64,000 bases of DNA from an uncultured Gammaproteobacteria bacterium (GTDB lineage: Bacteria > Pseudomonadota > Gammaproteobacteria > DRJJ01). A model generated the notes under the pieces. The model saw only the letters and a list, made by a program, of their open reading frames with translations, searched no databases and was not told where the DNA came from. Each line of letters opens with the position of its first letter. The stretch's first letter is position 1. Below are positions 25,909-34,539 of the stretch, in pieces. Made by a program: the position numbers and the translations under genes. The DNA is taken from the NCBI GenBank assembly GCA_947258795.1, contig CAMYJU010000006.1:113082-177081 (forward strand), written 5' to 3'.

Positions 25909-28146
25909 CTAGACCTTTGTGATATCGACCCAGGTCTCGTGCAAGGCCTGATTGTTGGTAATGACATCGGCTTTGCTCTCCATCAACACCTGGTCTGCGC
26001 CGCCCTTGCCATAAAGCGTGGTCTGACCAGCCGAGTTGGTACCGAATCCGTGACAGATAAACACCGTATCCGGCCGGATACGAGGCGTCACGTATGCCTT
26101 AATTTTCACTTTACCGACCCGGCTGCGAACCATGACGTAGCCACCATCCTTGATACCCTTTTCACGCGCCACGTCGGGGTTGATCCAGATATCGTTTTCG
26201 GGATGAATCGCGTTTAACCAGCGATTGTTCTGGTTGGCCGAATGGGTGAACCAGGCATAGCGCCCGGTTACCAGACGCTGTCTGCCGGCCTCCTCCGCAG
26301 GCGGCTCATAGACTGGCATGGGATCATAGCCGTTACGGCGGAAGCGCTCTGACACGAATTCAATCTTGCCCGATGGTGTCCTGAAATCTTTTTCACCGCG
26401 GCGGTATGCACCCAGTTTCCACTTCTGCTGGCCCGGCATCCAGATACCCTGCCTGGCAAGGGTTTTGCGATCAATGGGCAAGGGTGCCAGCTGCTTGTCG
26501 ACATAGTCTTCCATGGTGAAATCAAAGACCTTCGACATGGGCGGATCGAATGTCCGCCGTTTGTCCATCGCGGCAGCGATACCCTTAATGATATCCAGAA
26601 TCGTCCTGGCCTCTCCCTGTGGTTTGACCACGGGCTGACGGATACTGATGAATTTGACTTTTCCCCCCGTTGTCCAGATGGGATCAAGCCGTTCGAGGTA
26701 AGTGGTTTCCGGCAATATGATGTCCGCCATCCACGCGGTCTGTGATGGTTGCACGTCAATGGAGCAGATGAAATCCATTTTCTCCATCATTTTCAGCGTC
26801 CTGTTGCCGTCAACTACCGCTGCCAGCGGATTTTGCTTGTAGATCATCCAACCGCGAACCGGGTATTTACCCGTTTCATCGATAATGGCATCACGGCGCA
26901 TGACATAGCCGCCATCGTCATGGGCAGCCAGCGGGAACGGTCCTTCGTCAAAACCATCCACACAGGGCGCAACATCAAAGGGCGCCATCTCCCAATCAAA
27001 CTCGCCCAGCTTGACCTTGCCAGCATTGACGAAATTGCCGCCACGCACGTCGAAAGCACCGAGTAGTGCCATCAACATTGGCAGAGTGCGGCGAAATTGT
27101 GTGTCATTGGTGTACCAGGAACTGCGCCGGCCCGGGAACACGACAACTGCCGGAGCGGCCACTGCCATTTCGCGCGCCATCTCGACAATGGTACGTGCGG
27201 GAATATCCGTTTCCTTCTCTGCCCATTCAGGCGAGTACTGCGCCACGTGTTCCTTGAGGGCATCAAAGCCCACTGTGAGCTTGTCTACGAAATCCTTGTC
27301 GTAAAGATCTTCCTTGATGAGTACATGCATGAGGGCCAGGGTGAGTGCCATATCGGTACGTGGCTTGATCGGCACCCAGGTTCCCTTCGCGGCAGTCACC
27401 GTCATACGCGGATCGACGACCACCAGCTTGGCGCCGTTTTCTATCCCGCTGATCAGATCACGGTTATACGGCAATTCGAATGACTCGAGCCGGTTGGCAC
27501 CGAACATAATGATGTACTTGGCATTAGCCAGATCAGAATCGGGCACGCCACCCATGGTGCCGAAATAGCCGACATTACGCGATGCCAGACACAGGGTAGC
27601 GTGGCGGGCAAAGTTCGGGGTGCCCAGGAATACGCCGAGTTTCAGGAAAAATATTTCGGTCAGATCGGTGCTGGAAGACCACAGTAGGCCTTCTGGCCCG
27701 TATTTATCCATGATTTTGTCAAGATTGTCGGCGACATATTCATAAGCCTCTTCCCAGGAGGCACGCCGCCACTTTCCCTCACCACGCGCACCGGCACGGA
27801 TCAGCGGATACTTGATACGGTCGGGATCGTAAAGCGTCATGATCCCGGCCTGTCCCTTTGCACAGGTTCCACCGAGCGTTTTCGGGTTATGGTAATCACC
27901 GTCTATCTTCTCCAGCACCCCGTTAACGACATGGCACTGGATACCGCAACGATTGACACACATATTGCAGGTGGAAGGTATGACTTCGCCCCTGGACCAG
28001 GACCCTGGTTTGTCGTTGTTCTTGCCGATCGCCTTGAAGGAACGCAACTGCAGTGCAGCCCCTGTTCCCATCGCCGCACAGAGCCCGAGAAATCCGCGTC
28101 GACTGATGCCAGCTTGCCGATCCGCTTTTACCGCTTCTGCTTTCAT
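25909..28146 (-). CDS. psrA: Molybdopterin oxidoreductase catalytic subunit, PsrA/PhsA-like
   Basis: A 745-residue periplasmic molybdoenzyme of the DMSO reductase family. The start at 28146 is chosen because GGAG lies seven bases upstream; an in-frame GTG at 28167 is less likely. Twin-arginine motif SRRGFLG near residue 16; 4Fe-4S motif CNMCVNRCGIQC with a distal Cys in CAKGQAG; a candidate Mo-ligand Cys in HATLCLASRN; C-terminal molydopterin-dinucleotide-binding domain (YAWFTHSANQNNRWL to the end). Length matches PsrA/PhsA, not the larger TtrA. It may reduce polysulfide or thiosulfate, or work in reverse as a sulfur-compound dehydrogenase. Confidence 0.88.
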   Translation of the reverse strand: MKAEAVKADRQAGISRRGFLGLCAAMGTGAALQLRSFKAIGKNNDKPGSWSRGEVIPSTCNMCVNRCGIQCHVVNGVLEKIDGDYHNPKTLGGTCAKGQAGIMTLYDPDRIKYPLIRAGARGEGKWRRASWEEAYEYVADNLDKIMDKYGPEGLLWSSSTDLTEIFFLKLGVFLGTPNFARHATLCLASRNVGYFGTMGGVPDSDLANAKYIIMFGANRLESFELPYNRDLISGIENGAKLVVVDPRMTVTAAKGTWVPIKPRTDMALTLALMHVLIKEDLYDKDFVDKLTVGFDALKEHVAQYSPEWAEKETDIPARTIVEMAREMAVAAPAVVVFPGRRSSWYTNDTQFRRTLPMLMALLGAFDVRGGNFVNAGKVKLGEFDWEMAPFDVAPCVDGFDEGPFPLAAHDDGGYVMRRDAIIDETGKYPVRGWMIYKQNPLAAVVDGNRTLKMMEKMDFICSIDVQPSQTAWMADIILPETTYLERLDPIWTTGGKVKFISIRQPVVKPQGEARTILDIIKGIAAAMDKRRTFDPPMSKVFDFTMEDYVDKQLAPLPIDRKTLARQGIWMPGQQKWKLGAYRRGEKDFRTPSGKIEFVSERFRRNGYDPMPVYEPPAEEAGRQRLVTGRYAWFTHSANQNNRWLNAIHPENDIWINPDVAREKGIKDGGYVMVRSRVGKVKIKAYVTPRIRPDTVFICHGFGTNSAGQTTLYGKGGADQVLMESKADVITNNQALHETWVDITKV

Positions 28147-28194
28147 GAGCATTCTCCGTATATTCACCCATGAAGTGGTCGGAGAACACTTTTG

Positions 28195-28605
28195 TCAATT
28201 ACAGGATGCCGGTGTATCTGAGTCCTTTGCGCCTTTGATCACAAACTCGCGTACATCAGCATTGATTTGCTCATCCGACAACTTCAAAAACTTTTTCGCC
28301 GCCTTGTTGCTATCTTTAATTGCTACCCTGTAGTCACGGCTCATGTAGTAACTGACCGCTGACCTGGTCGTGCCGGAAACATCGTGCTTATCAGCTTTGA
28401 AGTAGGCACGCCACTGCTTCATGGTCCGACTGGAAGGGGGAATGGTCTTTTCGGCCTGCTGCATATGACAAACAGTGCAGACCATTCTGAAATAGACCTG
28501 GCCACGCTTTTTGTTCGGCTTTATATCACCAGCGAAGGAGATACCGGCATTACCAAGTAGAAAGGCAACCAGGATTAAACCTGAAAGAAGACGTTTAGAA
28601 TCCAT
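28195..28605 (-). CDS. Exported monoheme c-type cytochrome
   Basis: A 136-residue protein with a signal peptide (residues about 4-25, ending SFAGD) and one heme motif, CTVCH (about residue 43), with candidate Met ligands further on. The ATG at 28605 follows AGGTGTGTGGTG and is preferred over a codon at 28620. It is the first gene of the operon with the PsrABC-like subunits and the sulfur transporter, 48 bp before psrA. A periplasmic cytochrome ahead of a Psr-type enzyme would allow electrons to pass to or from soluble carriers as well as the quinone pool. Confidence 0.85.
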   Translation of the reverse strand: MDSKRLLSGLILVAFLLGNAGISFAGDIKPNKKRGQVYFRMVCTVCHMQQAEKTIPPSSRTMKQWRAYFKADKHDVSGTTRSAVSYYMSRDYRVAIKDSNKAAKKFLKLSDEQINADVREFVIKGAKDSDTPASCN

Positions 28606-28945
28606 CACCACACACCTCATTGTTGCTACACACCCATCAAATAGGGCAAAAAACCAAGCAATCCAGAATGTTATTATTTTATCTCTTTATAATTTAATTA
28701 TAGTCTACATTTCTTTATTGGCGGGTGATCACAAACAGATTCGGCGTCCTCCTTGACGCACGTCAATATCATGAAACAACTGATTAACCGTACTAGTCGG
28801 TTCCATGTCATGCGTGAATTTAATTATGAGTTAATTGATTTTTTCAATGACAGACCTGAGCCATGTACTTTTGCAGTAGGTACATGGATGTACATGAGCT
28901 GTCCGACCTCTATTGTCTGCAGACAGGTGTTGTAGCAGGGCGAGT
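28606..28945. other. Intergenic region carrying the psr operon promoter
   Basis: The left part contains a TATAAT (minus strand, 28697-28702) that could be the -10 of the cytochrome/psr operon. An FNR/CRP-family palindrome lies at 28753-28766. The right part shows no clear element; a 60-codon plus-strand frame there is judged non-coding. Confidence 0.5.
28753..28766. promoter_or_regulatory. FNR/CRP-family operator TTGAC-N4-GTCAA
   Basis: A perfect 14-bp palindrome, TTGACGCACGTCAA, close to the FNR consensus TTGAT-N4-ATCAA. If the minus-strand TATAAT at 28697-28702 is used, its centre lies about 70 bp upstream of the start of transcription, a distance typical of class I activation. An anaerobic or redox regulator of the FNR family would suit the Psr-like operon. 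Confidence 0.6.
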
Positions 28946-29905
28946 TTACAACCAGCGCACCCGCCTGAACAGGTACAGTAGCAGGACAGCAATACTCGAC
29001 ATTACCGTTAGAAGTATGTAATAACCATGTTTGCTCTTCAGTTCCGGCATGTTTTCGAAATTCATACCATAGATCCCTACCAATAGGGTGAGAGGCACAA
29101 AGATCACGGTGACGATGGTCAACACCTTCATGATCTGGTTGAGGCGATGGCCATTCAGGCTGATGTAACCCTCGATGAGATCGGTGATGACATTCTGATA
29201 CATGGCGGACAAGCTGTTGAAACGCTCGATGCGTGTGTAGATATCATGAAACTGCTCATGGTCAGGATGCTTGATCTTTCGCAGATGCTGATGCAGGGCA
29301 GCGAAGATGTCCTCGTAATAGGACAGGATGCGGTGCATCTTGCGCAGGCCGGTGTTGTAACCCACCAGCTCCTTCATCAGGGTGTCCGTCGGACTGCTGA
29401 ACAGCTCGTCTTCGATCTCGTCCAGGCGTTGTTCCAAGTCCAGCAACACCTTGCCGTAGCGCCAGGTGGTGCGCATGCACATGGCGGACACCACCGAAAA
29501 GGGTGTTTCGTCACGGTAGCCATGTTGCACCATATCCTGCCACAATCTGGCCAGATAGGGCGATTCCTTGGAGTGGCGGGTAACCAGCAGGCGCTCGCCG
29601 GCAAACATCGCCAGTTGCAGGGTGCCGAAGTCGAGGGAGTCAGACTCCGCATCCAGCGGTTTGAGCAGCAGGAATAGATAATTTTCAAAGACCTCGAAGC
29701 TGGGTGGGTGCCGGGTGCGTTGTGCCTCACTAACGGAGAATTCGTCAAATTCAAACTGTTCGGTCAGAAAGGCTTTTTCCTCGCTGGCAGATTCACCATA
29801 CAGATCGACCCACAGCCAGCTGTCCGTCTGTGTCTGCCACTGCTGCAACAACTCTGTGCTGCCGGTTTGCACTTGTTGTCCCCGGCAGAGCATCAACTGC
29901 ATCAT
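28946..29905 (-). CDS. corA: CorA-family divalent cation transporter
   Basis: A 319-residue magnesium/cobalt channel of the 2-TM-GxN family. The N-terminal cytoplasmic alpha/beta domain and long helical stalk lead to TM1 (MKVLTIVTVIFVPLTLLVGIY), the signature GMNFENMPEL loop and TM2 (YYILLTVMSSIAVLLLYLF), then a basic tail. Its start overlaps the stop of the mechanosensitive channel gene by four bases (ATGA), so the two are translationally coupled. ZntB-like zinc transport is an alternative, since the GMN loop alone does not settle the ion. Confidence 0.9.
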   Translation of the reverse strand: MMQLMLCRGQQVQTGSTELLQQWQTQTDSWLWVDLYGESASEEKAFLTEQFEFDEFSVSEAQRTRHPPSFEVFENYLFLLLKPLDAESDSLDFGTLQLAMFAGERLLVTRHSKESPYLARLWQDMVQHGYRDETPFSVVSAMCMRTTWRYGKVLLDLEQRLDEIEDELFSSPTDTLMKELVGYNTGLRKMHRILSYYEDIFAALHQHLRKIKHPDHEQFHDIYTRIERFNSLSAMYQNVITDLIEGYISLNGHRLNQIMKVLTIVTVIFVPLTLLVGIYGMNFENMPELKSKHGYYILLTVMSSIAVLLLYLFRRVRWL

Positions 29906-31242
29906 ACTGTATCTCCCTGGTTTGCTTGTCCGTCCTTATCATCGGCGAGTTGTTCAAATCCCGTACGTAAATGCAGATCCCGCTGCGGGAAGGGGATTTC
30001 GATGCCATTTTCATGAAAACGGTCCCAGACGCCGAGTAACACATCACTGACCAGGTTGGCGCGGCCATTGGGGGGATCATCGATCCACAGGCGCAGCTCC
30101 AGGTCCACCGAACTGTCGCCGAAGCCCCTTAACAAACAGCGCGGTTCCGGTTTGAGCAGGACCCGCGGCACGGCCATGGCGGCGTCGATACATATCTGCA
30201 TGGCCAGGCGCACATCGGACTTATAAGAGATCCCCACCGGCACCTTTAGACGTACCAGGTTATCACTGTAGGACCAGTTCTCCACCCGCTCGGTGATCAG
30301 CACTTCGTTGGGGATGAGGTGTTCGATACCGTCACGGGTGATCACCGACACATAGCGGGCGCTCAGGTGATTGATCCAGCCAAAGGTCTGGCCAACAGAG
30401 ACCACATCGCCGGGTTTGATGGAACGATCCATCAACAGGATGATGCCGCTCACCAGATTGGAAAAGATCTTTTGTAGGCCAAAACCCAGACCCACACCCA
30501 ATGCACCGCCGAACACAGCCAGGGCCGTCAGATCGATACCCACGGCAGAGAAGGTGATCAGGAAGGCAGCGGTGATCAGGCCGATGTGTAGCAGCTTGAC
30601 ACTCAACACCCGCATCGCAGGCGTGATGTTCTTCGACGTGCCGAGCCGGCGATCCAGAAAGGTTGCCAGGCCGCTAGCCAGCCACAGGGAGAACCACAAA
30701 CCGAGGCCGGCCTTGATCACCAGTAGGGGTGACAGCCTTACCGTACCCAGGGTCAGTGCCATGCTATCCAGTAACTCCAGTGCGGGACCGAGCCAGCCAA
30801 AGATGTTGAGCACAGCAAATGTCCAGGCCAACGTGGCAACGATGCGCGCCAGAGCCTGGTTTTTTAACAGCTTTGAGGCGAAGCGGATCAGTAGCCAGGC
30901 GGTGAGCAGACTAGCCACCGGGGTTAGCAGGTGATGGGACAGTTTTAGATAGACATAGACCTGGATCGCCAGCCATTGTAAGAGCAGCCACACGATGGTA
31001 TTGGCAAGCTCATTGAGGGTGACAAACAGCCGGTTAAAACTGGCGACCCGGCCACTGGCCGTGCTCAGGCGGATCAACAGGCGTTGTAACTGCGGGGTCA
31101 GGAACCAGCGCGCCAAGGCAAATACGGCCACAATAACAATCAACTGTACCCAGAACTCTGGGGAGGTCACAGCGGCCTGCAGCTCGTTGTATTTGCTTAA
31201 AAGATAGTTTTGAATCTGAGTCGAATCCGGCCAGCTTGCCAT
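29902..31242 (-). CDS. MscS-family mechanosensitive channel
   Basis: A 446-residue channel with extra N-terminal helices before the MscS core. The start at 31242 (MASWPDSTQ) has AGGA about ten bases upstream; a longer frame to 31308 is less likely. The pore helix is LAVFGGALGVGLGFGLQKIFSNLVSGI (about residues 250-276), followed by the beta domain (KPGDVVSVGQTFGWINHLSARYVSV) and a C-terminal alpha/beta domain ending SGFEQLADDK-like. It opens on hypo-osmotic shock to release solutes, relevant to a cell accumulating sucrose. It overlaps corA by four bases. Confidence 0.9.
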   Translation of the reverse strand: MASWPDSTQIQNYLLSKYNELQAAVTSPEFWVQLIVIVAVFALARWFLTPQLQRLLIRLSTASGRVASFNRLFVTLNELANTIVWLLLQWLAIQVYVYLKLSHHLLTPVASLLTAWLLIRFASKLLKNQALARIVATLAWTFAVLNIFGWLGPALELLDSMALTLGTVRLSPLLVIKAGLGLWFSLWLASGLATFLDRRLGTSKNITPAMRVLSVKLLHIGLITAAFLITFSAVGIDLTALAVFGGALGVGLGFGLQKIFSNLVSGIILLMDRSIKPGDVVSVGQTFGWINHLSARYVSVITRDGIEHLIPNEVLITERVENWSYSDNLVRLKVPVGISYKSDVRLAMQICIDAAMAVPRVLLKPEPRCLLRGFGDSSVDLELRLWIDDPPNGRANLVSDVLLGVWDRFHENGIEIPFPQRDLHLRTGFEQLADDKDGQANQGDTV

Positions 31243-31429
31243 AAATGCAATCCTGTATGCTTTGCCAATTGTCGGTGCTATTATGCGCCCGACGAAAGAA
31301 ATCGCCAATCAAATTAAGGCCCTGTTGATCGGCGTGACCCTGACCAGTAGCATAGAAGCCCATTCGTATCCATTTCCCATGGCTACGTCCGGTTAGTCAC
31401 TTGCAAACTCGCATTTGAAAGAATCGTGA

Positions 31430-31475
31430 TTGAGGACAATTGTCTCTAGTATTAAAGAAAATTGCTCTCTGCCCC
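31430..31475. repeat. Dispersed palindrome, family A copy 8
   Basis: Degenerate left arm TTGAGGACAATTG, centre TCTCTAGTATTAAAG, right arm AAAATTGCTCTCTGCCCC. On the minus strand it directly follows the remnant of a Y1-type transposase start. Confidence 0.75.
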
Positions 31476-31483
31476 TATTTTCA

Positions 31484-31601
31484 TGCCATACATACCCAGG
31501 AAGATGAGCGGTTCACACGTGGCATGATGCCTCCTCCTTAAAGCAGTCATTTCATCCATGCAAAAAAAGGGGAGAGTTAAGCTCTGTTTAGCCCCCTTTA
31601 T
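31484..31601 (-). pseudogene. 5' remnant of a REP-associated (Y1) transposase with leader
   Basis: On the minus strand: a hairpin followed by a T-run (31562-31601), then TTTAAGGAGGAGG and ATG at 31525 starting MPRVNR. After a frame slip the sequence reads GYVWHENR-like codons, as at the N-terminus of the REP-associated tyrosine transposases that begin MPRxNRxFLPGYVWH. The frame ends after about 14 codons at the family A palindrome. A related leader with ATG lies at 61735-61840. Confidence 0.55.
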
Positions 31602-31752
31602 TAATTCAAAAATTAATCTTTACAATTAGTTGCGTGGGTCCGGCCCCGATTTGACCCCGATTTGTATTGTCATAACATCTGCTTAGTGTTAAATATATAC
31701 ATATACCATTAATATATTAATCCACTCCAATATTTGATAGCAAAGATATAAC

Positions 31753-33270
31753 TTGAAACCAAGACCTGTACTACTCGCCATATTCGACGGTTTTGGCGTC
31801 AACCCCAGTCGAGCGCACAATGCCTGGGCGCTTGCACGCACACCACACCTCGACCACTATTTTGCATCCTACCCACACACGGTATTACAGGCATCGGGAA
31901 GAGCGGTCGGATTGCCGGATGGGCAGTTTGGCAATTCTGAAGTGGGGCACCTCACGTTGGGTTCGGGCCGAGTACTGGAACAGGACCTGATTCGCATCGC
32001 CAATGCGATCTACGGTGGCTCATTCGAGCAGTTACCCGCATGGTTGTCCATGCTGCAGAATGCCAAGCGCCTCCATCTGGTCGGCCTGGTCTCGGACGGT
32101 GGTGTACACTCGCATATCGAGCACCTGCTCGGCATCGTGTCGTTGCTGCGTAATACAGAAATTGAACCGGTCATCCACATGATAACCGACGGCCGTGATA
32201 CCGCACCCAGAGCCGCACTGAAATATCTCGCAGAAGTCGAGGAAGCGCTGGCCAACCTGGGACGCGGTACAATCGCTACGGTCAGTGGCCGCTACAGCGC
32301 TATGGACCGAGCCAGACACTGGGACCGCACCGAACAGGCGTGGAAAGCCATGGTACTAGGCCAGGGCTTCACCGCCGAAACACCCCTCGAAGCCATCAAG
32401 GCCGCTTATGACAGAGGTGAAGGTGACGAATTCATCCAGCCCACGGTCATCGTCGGCCACGGTGGTATCGATCCCCATGAACCGGTGCTATTTTTCAATT
32501 TCCGCAGCGACCGTGCGCGCCAGCTTGCGGCCGCCTTCGGGCTCGGCGACTTTGACGCTTTCGAACGAAACGGTATTTACCTGAAGCAGCTAGTATGCAT
32601 GACCGAGTACGATGCCACTTTTCCACTACCGGTGCTGTTTCCAAAAGACAAACCTGAGCAGGTGCTGGCTGAAGTCATCAGCGACGCCGGCCTTGCGCAA
32701 CTGCACTGCAGCGAGACCGAAAAATTTGCCCATGTGACCTATTTTTTCAATGGTGGCTACGAACCGCCCTACCCGCTGGAAGAGCGTATAATCGTACCGT
32801 CACCCACGGTCGCAACCTATGATATACAGCCGGAAATGAGTGCAGCGCAAATAGCCAATGAGCTGATAACGGCAATTGAGAGCGGTAAATACACCTTTAT
32901 CGTCGCCAACTTTGCCAATGCCGATATGGTGGGTCACACTGCACGCCACGATGCCATCATTCGCTCCGTTGAGACACTGGATATCGAGAGCCACAGGGTA
33001 TTCCGGGTTGCACTGAGAAATGACTGGCGCATCATGCTCACCGCCGATCATGGTAACTGTGACGAAATGATCAACCCGAATACAGGGGAACCTCACACCC
33101 AGCATACCGAATACCCGGTCCCGTTTTTGATCATGGGTGAGGGACCTGTACGGCTCAGCATTGGCCGCGGCCTCGCGGACATCGCACCAACGGTACTTGA
33201 ATTACTTGGCATACCGCAACCGCCAGTCATGACCGGTCGCAGCCTGCTCCGTAAAAAAGGCCTGCTATAG
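31753..33270 (+). CDS. gpmI: 2,3-bisphosphoglycerate-independent phosphoglycerate mutase
   Basis: A 505-residue glycolytic/gluconeogenic enzyme interconverting 3- and 2-phosphoglycerate with two Mn2+ ions. The alkaline-phosphatase-like core has the metal-binding start LAIFDGFGVN, the phospho-acceptor Ser in GNSEVGHLTLG (about residue 61), TDGRDTAPRAAL, the FNFRSDRARQL basic cluster, and the C-terminal metal ligands in NFANADMVGHT and TADHGNCDEM. The start is TTG at 31753, which gives the usual KPRPVLLAIFDG opening; no RBS is obvious. It is followed 12 bp later by a PfkB kinase gene. Confidence 0.93.
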   Translation: MKPRPVLLAIFDGFGVNPSRAHNAWALARTPHLDHYFASYPHTVLQASGRAVGLPDGQFGNSEVGHLTLGSGRVLEQDLIRIANAIYGGSFEQLPAWLSMLQNAKRLHLVGLVSDGGVHSHIEHLLGIVSLLRNTEIEPVIHMITDGRDTAPRAALKYLAEVEEALANLGRGTIATVSGRYSAMDRARHWDRTEQAWKAMVLGQGFTAETPLEAIKAAYDRGEGDEFIQPTVIVGHGGIDPHEPVLFFNFRSDRARQLAAAFGLGDFDAFERNGIYLKQLVCMTEYDATFPLPVLFPKDKPEQVLAEVISDAGLAQLHCSETEKFAHVTYFFNGGYEPPYPLEERIIVPSPTVATYDIQPEMSAAQIANELITAIESGKYTFIVANFANADMVGHTARHDAIIRSVETLDIESHRVFRVALRNDWRIMLTADHGNCDEMINPNTGEPHTQHTEYPVPFLIMGEGPVRLSIGRGLADIAPTVLELLGIPQPPVMTGRSLLRKKGLL

Positions 33271-33282
33271 CGCGAAGACACT

Positions 33283-34236
33283 ATGAAAGAAAATGACGAT
33301 CAAGTTTCTGTACTGGCGCTGAATCCATCTGTTGACATCAGCTACGAAATTACACAACTTCTGGAATACCAGAAGGTTCGCGCCAGGCAAACCTGGTACC
33401 ACCCGGGCGGAAATGGTATCAACATAGCGCGTGCACTCACCGAGCTTGGTGTACCGACAAATTGTACCAGTATTATTGCCGGCGAAAGTGGTGATCTGTT
33501 ACTGAACCTACTTAGTGACAGTCTTGGCGACAGACACAAATGGTTTCGTGTCGATGGCGAAACACGCCTGAATACCACTATCGTGCAACAGAGCCCGCCC
33601 GGCCAGTATGAAGTCACCAGCGTTGGCCCCGAGGTTCCGGCTGAAGCGCTCGCCAATGCCTGTGACTTATTTCTGAACGTTACAGGTAAAGGCATCGCCG
33701 TATTGAGCGGACTGCTACCACCGGGTACACCCGATAGCACCTATCGTGATCTGATCGAACGCATCAACCAGCAAGGCGGCAGGGCCGTGGTTGATACTCA
33801 CGCACAGGTATTGCAGCAGGCGCTCGAGGCAAAACCCTGGCTGGTACGACTAAATTACCACACGCTGGAAATGAGCATAAAGCGACGCATGGAAACCACG
33901 CAACAGGTCGCAGAAGCAGCACGTTTGATACAGCAACAGGGTATAGAGTATGTCTCCATTACCATGGGAGATAAAGGTGCGATGCTGGTTGATGCCAACA
34001 ACAGTTACCATTGTAACGCACCGAAAGTACATAAACAGTCAACCGTCGGCTGCGGTGACTCGCTGGTTTCAGGATTAATCGCAGCGGCTATTAAACAAGA
34101 GACACCACAGCAAATGCTACGCTTCGGTGTGATCTGCGGCAGCGCCACCGCATCGCATCCGGGTACGGAGTTGTTCAGCCGAGATGAACTTCAAACCGGG
34201 TCAATCGATCTCGAGATGACAACGCTGGATATTTAG
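33283..34236 (+). CDS. PfkB-family phosphofructokinase
   Basis: A 317-residue ribokinase-superfamily sugar kinase of the 1-phosphofructokinase/PfkB group. It opens with LNPSVDISYEI, has the sugar-binding YHPGGNGINIARAL (about 38-51) and the C-terminal catalytic motif TVGCGDSLVSG (about 247-257), in which Cys replaces the usual Ala of GAGD. It probably phosphorylates fructose-6-phosphate, or tagatose- or fructose-1-phosphate. It lies in an operon with gpmI, 12 bp downstream. Fructose released by sucrose breakdown could feed this step after phosphorylation. Confidence 0.87.
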   Translation: MKENDDQVSVLALNPSVDISYEITQLLEYQKVRARQTWYHPGGNGINIARALTELGVPTNCTSIIAGESGDLLLNLLSDSLGDRHKWFRVDGETRLNTTIVQQSPPGQYEVTSVGPEVPAEALANACDLFLNVTGKGIAVLSGLLPPGTPDSTYRDLIERINQQGGRAVVDTHAQVLQQALEAKPWLVRLNYHTLEMSIKRRMETTQQVAEAARLIQQQGIEYVSITMGDKGAMLVDANNSYHCNAPKVHKQSTVGCGDSLVSGLIAAAIKQETPQQMLRFGVICGSATASHPGTELFSRDELQTGSIDLEMTTLDI

Positions 34237-34253
34237 CCGGCATACAATTAGTG

Positions 34254-34304
34254 GAGTCAGTATACAGTTATCATTAGTATAAGAGACTATTGCTCACTGA
34301 CCCC
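34254..34304. repeat. Dispersed palindrome, family A copy 9
   Basis: GAGTCAGTATACAGTTATC, centre ATTAGTATAAGAG, right arm ACTATTGCTCACTGACCCC. It follows the PfkB gene by 17 bp and directly precedes a gene remnant. Confidence 0.8.
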
Positions 34305-34448
34305 TATTTTAATAAAGCAGAGCTAAAAGAAATTACCGGCAAGCGTGAACAACTTGCGAAGTACATCGGTATAATGGAACGTATCGATCCAAAGCAATGG
34401 CAAAAAGAAGAAATTGAGAAGCCAGTAGAACGAATTGAGAAGAAATAA
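34305..34448 (+). pseudogene. C-terminal gene remnant abutting a palindrome
   Basis: A 47-codon open frame, strongly protein-like and charged (FNKAELKEITGKREQLAKYI, then IDPKQWQKEEIEKP), ending in TAA at 34446-34448. It has no start codon or RBS; upstream the frame enters the family A palindrome. It looks like the helical C-terminus of a lost gene whose 5' part was removed at the repeat. The family is not recognised. Confidence 0.45.
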
Positions 34449-34539
34449 CACACACTTGATTGCTGATATTAACCCAAAAGAATCAAGGATCTTCCACTTA
34501 ACCGCTTGAAATGGATCGGAAGAAAATCACCCCTACCCT

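Larger units (their letters stand above)
31243..31752. other. Intergenic region with palindrome and transposase-leader remnant
   Basis: About 510 bp. The left part holds the mscS promoter area. Then come a family A palindrome (31430-31475), a minus-strand remnant of a REP-associated transposase 5' end (31484-31525) with its leader hairpin (31562-31601), and an AT-rich stretch with two GACCCCGATTTG half-repeats near 31645-31670 before the phosphoglycerate mutase gene. Confidence 0.6.
34237..34539. other. Gap with palindrome and gene remnant
   Basis: It holds a family A palindrome (34254-34304) and, directly abutting it, a 47-codon C-terminal gene remnant on the plus strand (34305-34448). The last 90 bp before the minus-strand DUF2063 gene's stop show no feature. 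Confidence 0.6.

Noticed and set aside
28753..28935. 60-codon plus-strand frame upstream of corA
   Set aside because: It starts inside the FNR-like site region, has no RBS and no protein-like pattern.
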